A program made the translations under genes and the position numbers. Source: Pseudomonadales bacterium (GTDB lineage: Bacteria > Pseudomonadota > Gammaproteobacteria > Pseudomonadales > Pseudohongiellaceae). Taken from it: DNA of 6,330 bases. Position 1 is the stretch's first letter; every line of letters begins with the position of its first letter. Of the stretch, positions 1 through 5,317 are shown one piece after another. The notes under the pieces are model-generated. The model searched no databases and had not been told where the DNA came from. It saw nothing but the letters and a program-made list of their open reading frames with translations. The stretch spans positions 1-6,330 of the forward strand of contig JAKSCP010000220.1 in the NCBI GenBank assembly GCA_022360535.1. The letters are read 5' to 3'.

Positions 1-1
1 A

Positions 2-457
2 CTGCAATTACTGCGAGATCCGAGTGAACCAGAAACTGAAATTTTGGGGGCCCTGGATTACCAGGCCAACGACGTCATTTTGCATACGGACAGCTCGTTG
101 ATGCCATCCAGGCCGCTGGCCTGGGCCAGCTGGAACTTTATCGCCGGCGACGTCGCCAACGACGAGCCGCCTCTTGTCACCTATTGCATGAACATCCTAC
201 AGGGGCTAAAGACCACAACCCCGCTGCTGGTCTCATTGAATGCGCGCCATCGCATAAATCCAGACAATATACTGCAAGAGTTTAACTACTCTCATCCTGT
301 CTATTCCCTGGCATCGAATGCAGCCCAGCAGCGCAGACAGGAAATCTGCGGTGCGAATCGCACCCATTACTGTGGCGCTTATTGGTACAACGGATTTCAT
401 GAAGACGGAGTGCGCAGCGCATTGGATGTAGCCAAAAGATTCGGGGAGGTGCTGTAG
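2..457 (+). CDS. FAD-dependent oxidoreductase, amine-oxidase-like (COG2907 type), C-terminal part only
   Basis: The reading frame is open from the first bases of the window to a TAG at 455-457, giving about 151 residues; the start and the N-terminal Rossmann FAD-binding domain lie upstream and are not visible. The fragment matches the C-terminal half of the predicted NAD/FAD-binding proteins (COG2907) that accompany DUF1365 and cyclopropane-synthase genes. Family-like stretches are HTDSSLMPSRPLAWASWNF, VTYCMNILQGL, and near the end YCGAYWYNGFHEDGVRSAL, which resembles the C-terminal segment of flavin amine oxidases that closes over the FAD. A Met-like start at 44 (TTG) is only an internal codon: the homologous frame continues upstream of it. 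The substrate is unknown; the gene context suggests a redox step on a modified acyl chain. The next gene begins inside this stop codon (TAGTG), so the two are translationally coupled. Family assignment is fairly sure, the reaction is not. Confidence 0.85.
   Translation: MQLLRDPSEPETEILGALDYQANDVILHTDSSLMPSRPLAWASWNFIAGDVANDEPPLVTYCMNILQGLKTTTPLLVSLNARHRINPDNILQEFNYSHPVYSLASNAAQQRRQEICGANRTHYCGAYWYNGFHEDGVRSALDVAKRFGEVL
445..450 (+). promoter_or_regulatory. Strong Shine-Dalgarno site for the DUF1365 gene
   Basis: GGAGGT lies 6 bases before the GTG at 457, inside the end of the upstream flavoenzyme gene. It is near consensus and decides the GTG start, which shares its first G with the upstream TAG stop. 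Confidence 0.7.
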
Positions 458-1272
458 TGGCGAAACAGACCTCACGTCCTCTGGAAAGCGCCATTTACAA
501 AGGCGTCGTCAGGCACCGGCGGTTTAGCCCGACTCAACATGAGTTCGAATATCCCCTGTTTATGTTCCTGTTGAAAGCTGACGAGATTTCTACTGTCCTC
601 TCTCGCTTCTGGCAGCTCAGCACTTCCAAACTTAGCCTGGCTCGCTTTCAACGATCTGACTATATCGGTAATGAATTGGAGTCAGTGGAGACAAGCGTCA
701 TCAGAAAAATAGCTGAACTGAGTGGAAGACCTGAACAGGAAATCGAAGGTGATGTATTCATGCTGGTGCACTTACGCTACTTCGGTTTTTATTTCAGCCC
801 TCTTAACGTCTATTACCTTCGCCACGACGGTGAATTCCGATATATGTTGGCGGAGGTAAGTAATACGCCCTGGAATGAACGTCACTATTATCTGCAAGAT
901 TTGGGGAGTCTAACGGAGCAGGAAAAACAGTTTCACGTCTCCCCCTTCAACCCCATGAGCCAGAAATATCGCTGGAAAATTCTACCTCCCGAAGCAGAAC
1001 ATGGCAGTTGTTCCATTCACCTCCAATGCCATGACCTGGAAGATCAAGATCATCGGAAAGTGTTTGACGCCACTATGCAGCTCAAGCGCACTGAGTTAAA
1101 CCAAGCACAAATAAGAAGCGTATTGCTAAAAACGCCGATACAGACACTCAGTGTTGTCATCGGAATTTATTGGCAAGCTTTGAAACTTTTCATCAAAGGT
1201 ACGCCGCTCTACAAACATCCACGTAAGTTGGAAAAGGAAATAGTCGAGAAGTCTGGAGAAAAAACTGCATGA
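457..1272 (+). CDS. DUF1365 family protein
   Basis: A 271-residue protein with the full set of conserved DUF1365 (PF07103) blocks: VRHRRFSPTQHEF at about residues 18-30, HLRYFGFYFSPLNVYY at 105-120, AEVSNTPWNERHYYL at 132-146, FHVSPFNPM at 159-167, and a C-terminal IYWQALKLFIKGTPLYKHP at 237-255. The length is normal for the family and no signal peptide is seen. The biochemical function of DUF1365 is not established. It is nearly always found between a COG2907 flavoenzyme and a cyclopropane-synthase-like methyltransferase, as here, so it probably takes part in the same lipid modification, perhaps as a partner of the methyltransferase. The start is GTG, supported by the GGAGGT 6 bases before it and by the family's N-terminal block beginning soon after. 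Its stop overlaps the next start as ATGA. Family call is firm; any role is inference from neighbours. Confidence 0.93.
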   Translation: MAKQTSRPLESAIYKGVVRHRRFSPTQHEFEYPLFMFLLKADEISTVLSRFWQLSTSKLSLARFQRSDYIGNELESVETSVIRKIAELSGRPEQEIEGDVFMLVHLRYFGFYFSPLNVYYLRHDGEFRYMLAEVSNTPWNERHYYLQDLGSLTEQEKQFHVSPFNPMSQKYRWKILPPEAEHGSCSIHLQCHDLEDQDHRKVFDATMQLKRTELNQAQIRSVLLKTPIQTLSVVIGIYWQALKLFIKGTPLYKHPRKLEKEIVEKSGEKTA

Positions 1273-2525
1273 ATCAAAAAGATTTAAGCTTAAGCGGCGA
1301 ACAACTTGCTGAGTATGAGGACTCAACACCAAAATCCGTTGAGTTTTTGCGTCGGATACTGATTCAGGTCCTGGCTCATGCCAGTGAAGGACATTTTCTT
1401 CTCCGGGAAAACGGCAGAGTTATCGCAGAAGTGGGTTCTAAGTCAGATGAATTGCAGGCAGAGGTCAACATACTGGATACCCGGGTGTACGCCCGAGCCT
1501 TGATCGGTGGCAATACGGCAGCGGGTGAAGCCTTTGTTGACGGATGGTGGACAACCCCTGACATCACCAGCGTGACACGTTTCTTTGCTCGCAATCTCTC
1601 CATGATGGATTACTGGGGTAGCCGCTTTGGCTGGATGCTTAAACCTTTCTCAGTCGTGCGTTTGCTGCGTAGAGCAAACTCTAAAAATCAGGCAAAACGA
1701 AATATTCTGGCGCACTACGATCTGGGGAACGATCTCTATGAAACGTTTCTCGATGAGCGCATGCAGTACTCATCCGCTATCTACAATAACCCGCAAGAAG
1801 ATCTGGCTGATGCGCAAACCAATAAACTCGCTCGACTCTGCGAACAACTGCAGCTATCTGAAGACGATCATTTACTGGAAGTAGGAACAGGTTGGGGTGG
1901 ATTAGCGATCTTTGCCGCAAAACATTTTGGTTGCCGGGTAACCACAACCACCATCTCTGACGAACAGCTCAGGTACGCCAAGCGGAAGATTGCAGATGCG
2001 GGTCTTGCAGACAAAGTAGAAGTCCTCGATAAAGACTATCGATTGCTGGAAGGAAAGTACGACAAGATCGTCTCTGTTGAAATGATTGAAGCCGTCGGTC
2101 GTAAATTCTTGCCCGGCTTCTTTGAAAAACTGAACTCGCTGTTAAAGCCTGGCGGCTTGCTCATGTTGCAGGCAATTACCATTGCCGATCAGCGATTCAA
2201 AGAATACAGCCGCACAGAAGACTTCATTCAAAAGCATGTCTTCCCTGGTGGCTTCCTGCCTTCAATGACTCTTATGCACGATATCCTGACTTCTCGAACC
2301 GACATGGTTGTACGGGATGTCCTCGATATTGGCCTCGACTATGCCCAAACCCTGGCGCATTGGCGAGAGCGTTTCGTTGAAAGCATGCCTCAACTGAAGC
2401 AACAAGGCTACGATGACAAATTTTGCAACCTCTGGATGTATTACCTCGGTTATTGCGAAGGTGGCTTCCGGGAGCGACGCATAAGTGCTGTGCAACTGCT
2501 AACAAGCAAGGCTCCCCATCACTAA
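1269..2525 (+). CDS. Cyclopropane-fatty-acid-synthase-like SAM-dependent methyltransferase
   Basis: A 418-residue class I SAM methyltransferase of the Cfa/mycolic acid synthase family (COG2230), which transfers the SAM methyl carbon to the double bond of phospholipid acyl chains. The N-terminal part (about 1-145) is the Cfa-type accessory region, with GEAFVDGWW at 86-94. HYDLGNDLYETFLDERMQYSS follows at 149-169, the SAM-binding loop VGTGWGG at 205-211, SVEMIEAVG at 269-277 and FPGGFLPS at 325-332. Set against E. coli Cfa from memory, E274, I303 and Y358 match bicarbonate-site residues E239, I268 and Y317, but Cys139 is Ser169 and His266 is Gln301 (LLQAITI-type block). The Gln seems typical of this DUF1365-linked and plant-like subfamily rather than a defect. 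The product could be a cyclopropane, methyl-branched or further oxidised chain; the name cfa is therefore withheld. The ATG overlaps the DUF1365 stop (ATGA), with GGAG at 1255-1258. Confidence 0.93.
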   Translation: MNQKDLSLSGEQLAEYEDSTPKSVEFLRRILIQVLAHASEGHFLLRENGRVIAEVGSKSDELQAEVNILDTRVYARALIGGNTAAGEAFVDGWWTTPDITSVTRFFARNLSMMDYWGSRFGWMLKPFSVVRLLRRANSKNQAKRNILAHYDLGNDLYETFLDERMQYSSAIYNNPQEDLADAQTNKLARLCEQLQLSEDDHLLEVGTGWGGLAIFAAKHFGCRVTTTTISDEQLRYAKRKIADAGLADKVEVLDKDYRLLEGKYDKIVSVEMIEAVGRKFLPGFFEKLNSLLKPGGLLMLQAITIADQRFKEYSRTEDFIQKHVFPGGFLPSMTLMHDILTSRTDMVVRDVLDIGLDYAQTLAHWRERFVESMPQLKQQGYDDKFCNLWMYYLGYCEGGFRERRISAVQLLTSKAPHH

Positions 2526-2555
2526 TCTACATTGGCACGAGATTATCTGAAGAAG

Positions 2556-3074
2556 ATGCACTGGATATTGTCGAAACCATTTAACTTAGTCGCCTTTAAC
2601 CTGATGTGGCTGGGCTGTGTTGTGGGTAGAGAACAGTGGTTCGTCCTGGTTGCTCCATTGGTTATCGCGTATGCCGCGTTGTTGCTTTCTCAAGACAACA
2701 TCAAACCTTCTCAAATACTTGTACCCATAGGTATCGGTATTTGCATCGACAGTGCGCTCACCCTGTTGGGTGTATTCGAATTCGAACGGGGGTCACTGAT
2801 TGCACCTCTGTGGTTGATGGTACTGTGGATAGCCTTCTCTACAGCACTGGTAAAGTCGTTGGCGATTTTCGGGCGCAACAAATTGCTTGCTGCCGCATTG
2901 GGCGCTATCGCCTTTCCACTCAATTACTCTGTTGGCGAGCGATTGGGAGCGGTAAGCTTTGCTGAGGGTTACTTTACTGCTGTCATCGCGCTTAGCGTGA
3001 TCTGGGCCATCTGCCTGCCGCTGCTGTACTACATTGCCGAAGGTTCTTTGGAGAAACGACATGCAACGTCTTAG
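2556..3074 (+). CDS. DUF2878 family integral membrane protein
   Basis: A hydrophobic protein of 172 residues from the ATG at 2556. About six membrane segments can be seen, near residues 8-24, 29-46, 54-73, 81-103, 110-122 and 139-160. Features fit DUF2878 (PF11086): an N-terminal FNLVAFNLMWLGCVVG, a GICIDSALTLLG block, PLWLMVLWIAFSTAL, and FPLNYSVGERLGA. Function is unknown; the family is a regular member of DUF1365/cyclopropane-synthase clusters, and its inner-membrane location would suit work on phospholipids. An in-frame TTG at 2532 would add eight residues (MARDYLKK), but it lacks a ribosome site and family members begin close to the first membrane helix, so ATG is preferred. The ribosome site of the ATG is itself weak (GAAGAAG directly before it), so the start is not certain. 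The end overlaps the next gene by 14 bases. Confidence 0.82.
   Translation: MHWILSKPFNLVAFNLMWLGCVVGREQWFVLVAPLVIAYAALLLSQDNIKPSQILVPIGIGICIDSALTLLGVFEFERGSLIAPLWLMVLWIAFSTALVKSLAIFGRNKLLAAALGAIAFPLNYSVGERLGAVSFAEGYFTAVIALSVIWAICLPLLYYIAEGSLEKRHATS
3050..3053 (+). promoter_or_regulatory. Shine-Dalgarno site that sets the start of the chalcone-isomerase-like gene
   Basis: GGAG lies 7 bases before the ATG at 3061, within the end of the DUF2878 gene. It favours that ATG over an upstream in-frame ATG at 3034, which would put a charged stretch (MPKVLWRND) in front of an otherwise clean signal peptide. Confidence 0.65.
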
Positions 3075-3561
3075 CGTTTTCCTGCTGTCCTTGTTATTTG
3101 CCGCAACGCTTACAGCCAGTCCCACGCAAGATCTAAATCCTGTAGGCAGTGCCACCCTGAAGGTCTTGTTTTGGACGATCTACGACAGCTCTCTGTTCAC
3201 ACCGAACGGAATCTATGAAGGCGTTAAGCCTGGTTTGGCGCTCCAAATCAACTATCGCCGAAATATATCGCGCTCAGATTTAATCGACCGCACCCGCGAC
3301 GAGTGGCAAAAACTCGATCTTTATCAGGCTGGCTGTGAAGAGTGGCTCAGTGCGCTGGAAGTTATGTGGCCTGATTTGAAGCGTGGCGATGAGTTGGTGC
3401 TGCACGTGGATGAAGACTTGAACAGTAACTTCTTCTTCAATGATGAATTAATTGGTTCGATTAAGGACAGTAAGTTCACTGAGAATTTTCTGGCTATCTG
3501 GCTTTCAGAAAACAGCAGCTATCCGCGACTACGCAACCAGCTGGTGGGGCTGCGCGACTGA
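3061..3561 (+). CDS. Secreted chalcone-isomerase-like protein (Chalcone_3 family)
   Basis: A 166-residue protein with a Sec signal peptide: short positive start (MQR), hydrophobic core to about residue 18, and a likely cleavage near residues 19-20 (LTA-S). The mature part fits the bacterial chalcone-isomerase-like family (PF16036): NPVGSATLKVLFWTIYDSSLF at about 26-46, INYRRNISRSDLIDRT at 63-78, a WPDLKRGD turn at 103-110, FFFNDELIGSIKD at 124-136, and FLAIWLSENSSYPRLRNQLVG near the end. It should act in the periplasm. The name is structural; no flavonoid chemistry is implied, and related folds in plants bind fatty acids, which would suit a lipid-modification operon. The start at 3061 is chosen from the GGAG 7 bases before it and the signal peptide; the gene overlaps DUF2878 by 14 bases and closes the visible operon. 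The family call is good, the function unknown. Confidence 0.85.
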   Translation: MQRLSVFLLSLLFAATLTASPTQDLNPVGSATLKVLFWTIYDSSLFTPNGIYEGVKPGLALQINYRRNISRSDLIDRTRDEWQKLDLYQAGCEEWLSALEVMWPDLKRGDELVLHVDEDLNSNFFFNDELIGSIKDSKFTENFLAIWLSENSSYPRLRNQLVGLRD

Positions 3562-3569
3562 CACCAGCT
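3539..3569 (+). terminator. Inverted repeat at the end of the lipid operon, weak terminator candidate
   Basis: AGCTGGTG at 3539-3546 and CACCAGCT at 3562-3569 form a perfect 8-base-pair stem with a 15-base loop that contains the TGA stop. It sits between two convergent genes, where a terminator is expected, but no T-run follows on either strand, so a classical Rho-independent terminator is not supported. Confidence 0.3.
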
Positions 3570-3591
3570 TCCACACTAGTCCATGCCTCTG

Positions 3592-3601
3592 CGCCTAGGC
3601 G
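3592..3601. repeat. 10-base perfect palindrome over the glycosyltransferase stop codon
   Basis: CGCCTAGGCG reads the same on both strands and contains the TAG stop of the minus-strand glycosyltransferase at 3595-3597. It has no loop and no T-run. It may be chance or part of a loose convergent transcription-stop region with the repeat at 3539-3569. Confidence 0.3.
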
Positions 3602-4671
3602 AGTAATCCCAGCTGCAGAGATTTCCCGAAACGGGAATCATAAGAAAAAGGAAAGTCGCAGGACTCCCAGGTTGCTACCGCAAGATCTTCCAGGCTTTCC
3701 TGGCAATCCCCCTTTACCCAATTAGCGATTTGCGCAGGCACGTCTGGATAAGAGATGGCCTCGTGGCAGGGGAGTTGCAACCACTTCTCCAGGATCTTTT
3801 GATCCAGAGTCTCGATAATAGTGCCACGATTAAGGGCCTGCAAAGCCAAGGCGTTACAGAGTTGCTCGTATTGTCCGCTGAGAGGCTTGATCAGGATTTT
3901 CTTGCCCAGTGCGAGACATTCACTGGAGAGTTCAAATCCAGCGTTACTGATTACACCAAAGCAATCCAGCAAGTCTTTATGAAACTCAGTATGAGACAGG
4001 GGCTTGATCAGGATATGACCTAGTTGTTGTTCTTCAGGAACCTTGGCGTATATCAGGAACTTGAATTGATCGAAGGGCTTCACGAATTCAACGATATCGT
4101 CGACCTCCTCGAACCCCATATAGACAAGAATCTTATCTCCTACCATTTCTCCAGCTTTCATAGGCTCAATCAGTGGAGGCAGAATGGGTTGATCAAAATG
4201 GTACCAGTGCAAACCCATACTGATGGCGGTTGGAGCAAATCCCTTCAGGACGAGTTGCGATCCAATGTAACCGCGAACCTTGGGTACAGCATAGTCAAAG
4301 GCGCGTTGATGACTGATACCAACCGATCGCGTGCCCTGCAACTTCGCCGCCCACGCTGTCAGTGGCTCAAAATCGGAAATAACCAGATCATATTCTCTGG
4401 TGTTAAGTTGACGCACATCGCGCATGAACTCGAACACGTTGTTCTTGGTCATAGTCTGCCAGTGCTGCAGTTTGCCTCGATTTACTATTAAGGAAAGGCC
4501 GCGGTAACAGCCATAGTCACCAAACATCTCCATATTGAAATAGTCTTCTTTGGCGCGACCGGTGAGGATGAAATCCATTTCGATACCTGCCGTCTCCAAT
4601 GCAGGTACTAACGCACGCGCGCGAGCAAGGTGACCGTTACCGGTGCCCTGTATTCCGTAAAGTACTCTCAT
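3595..4671 (-). CDS. MJ1255/VC2487-family glycosyltransferase (GT-B fold)
   Basis: A 358-residue cytoplasmic protein related to UDP-sugar transferases of the MurG/GT28 type, matching the MJ1255/VC2487 family (TIGR00661, Glyco_trans_1_3). The N-terminal domain opens with MRVLYGIQGTGNGHLARARA, whose glycine-rich GTGNGH loop (9-14) is the acceptor-side signature, followed by DLVISDFEPL at 95-104 and SVGISHQRAF at 116-125. The C-terminal nucleotide-sugar domain carries ISNAGFELSSECLALGKKIL at 241-260 and KPLSGQYEQ at 262-270, equivalent to the donor-binding loop of GT-B enzymes. Length and both domains are complete. Donor and acceptor are unknown. The ATG starts 2 bases after the stop of the PAP2 gene and has no clear ribosome site of its own, so its translation probably depends on ribosomes finishing PAP2. 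A shared lipid-linked substrate is plausible but not shown. Confidence 0.9.
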   Translation of the reverse strand: MRVLYGIQGTGNGHLARARALVPALETAGIEMDFILTGRAKEDYFNMEMFGDYGCYRGLSLIVNRGKLQHWQTMTKNNVFEFMRDVRQLNTREYDLVISDFEPLTAWAAKLQGTRSVGISHQRAFDYAVPKVRGYIGSQLVLKGFAPTAISMGLHWYHFDQPILPPLIEPMKAGEMVGDKILVYMGFEEVDDIVEFVKPFDQFKFLIYAKVPEEQQLGHILIKPLSHTEFHKDLLDCFGVISNAGFELSSECLALGKKILIKPLSGQYEQLCNALALQALNRGTIIETLDQKILEKWLQLPCHEAISYPDVPAQIANWVKGDCQESLEDLAVATWESCDFPFSYDSRFGKSLQLGLLA

Positions 4672-4673
4672 AT

Positions 4674-5246
4674 TTACAAGATCAAAATCAAAGCGATAAG
4701 AAAGGAGCTGCTTCCAAGTAGTGCACCCGCCAGGATGTCACTTGGATAGTGTACACCTAATACGACTCGTGACATCCCTATCATAACTGCCCATAGGTAG
4801 GCGATCGAAGCGAATTCGACGTAAAAATAGGCAATTAGACTTGCCATCAGGAAAGCGGCGGCGGTGTGGCCGGACGGCATGGAGAACTTGTCACTGGGCT
4901 TAATCGCCGACTGGCAATTTTGGAGTTGCACAAAGGGCCGGTCTCTCTTGATAAGAGACTTGAGTAGAATGAAGCACGGAAGCTCAATGACGAATGCCGT
5001 TAAACCCACTTTGATAAACTCTAGATAGGAGACAGGTGTCCCAAGATACACCAGGAGCCCGATTGCCACATAAAGGTAGCCATCCCCGCTATGTGAAATA
5101 AGGCGGTTCGCTTTTATGAGGGGGTGGTTGTGCTGTAGCTTATTCAGCCAAAGATAGGTGCTAACGTCCAGATTGATTAGCCCACTGATCACATCGAGTT
5201 CCCGGGTGGTTACCGATCTGAGCAGGTTAATGGGGCTATGTGTCAC
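4674..5246 (-). CDS. PAP2-family membrane phosphatase
   Basis: A 190-residue integral membrane protein with the entire acid phosphatase signature of the type 2 phosphatidic acid phosphatase family: KSLIKRDRP at residues 96-104 (KX6RP), PSGH at 124-127, and SRVVLGVHYPSD at 159-170 (SRX5HX3D). The PSGH and SRX5HX3D histidines are the general acid and the nucleophile in the family. Hydrophobic segments are seen near residues 57-69, 78-96, 128-144, 147-163 and 171-190. Family members remove phosphate from lipid phosphates such as phosphatidate or undecaprenyl diphosphate, with the active site facing the periplasm; which lipid is used here cannot be told. The start is GTG at 5246, the first usable start in the frame (a stop lies about 30 bases upstream and no early ATG exists); no good ribosome site is visible. 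The glycosyltransferase follows 2 bases after the stop. Confidence 0.92.
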   Translation of the reverse strand: MTHSPINLLRSVTTRELDVISGLINLDVSTYLWLNKLQHNHPLIKANRLISHSGDGYLYVAIGLLVYLGTPVSYLEFIKVGLTAFVIELPCFILLKSLIKRDRPFVQLQNCQSAIKPSDKFSMPSGHTAAAFLMASLIAYFYVEFASIAYLWAVMIGMSRVVLGVHYPSDILAGALLGSSSFLIALILIL

Positions 5247-5317
5247 TTTATTTAAATATTCATGAACCTTTTTTTACAATCCATCTCTGAAAACGCCATA
5301 AAATTGACGCTTCCCAT
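5247..5317 (-). promoter_or_regulatory. AT-rich gap upstream of the PAP2 gene, possible weak promoter
   Basis: This 71-base gap is clearly richer in A+T than its flanks. On the minus strand, TTGTAA and TTTAAA lie 17 bases apart, each matching four of six bases of the sigma-70 -35 and -10 boxes. That would place the transcript start almost at the GTG, leaving little or no leader. The evidence is weak; the alternative is read-through from the DapA-like gene. Confidence 0.2.

Noticed and set aside
1627..1884. Plus-strand 85-codon frame inside the methyltransferase gene
   Set aside because: It is an out-of-frame shadow of a conserved coding region. Its translation is rich in Cys, Ile and Trp without any pattern, and the methyltransferase frame is unbroken.
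2532..2555. TTG start for the DUF2878 gene
   Set aside because: There is no ribosome site before it, and the extra eight residues are not typical of the family. It cannot be fully excluded because the ribosome site of the ATG at 2556 is also weak.
3034..3060. Upstream ATG for the chalcone-isomerase-like gene
   Set aside because: It would add MPKVLWRND in front of a clean signal peptide and has a poorer ribosome site than the ATG at 3061, which has GGAG 7 bases before it.
2793..3155. Minus-strand frame of 120 codons across the DUF2878/chalcone-isomerase-like junction
   Set aside because: It runs antisense to two well-supported genes, has no recognisable family motif and spans their overlap without any sign of its own ribosome site.
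3730..4491. Two long plus-strand reading frames (3730-4023 and 4024-4491) in the same frame, opposite the glycosyltransferase
   Set aside because: They lie antisense to a complete, motif-bearing glycosyltransferase, are split by a TAG at 4021-4023, and their translations show no recognisable domain. They are shadows of the real gene's codon bias.
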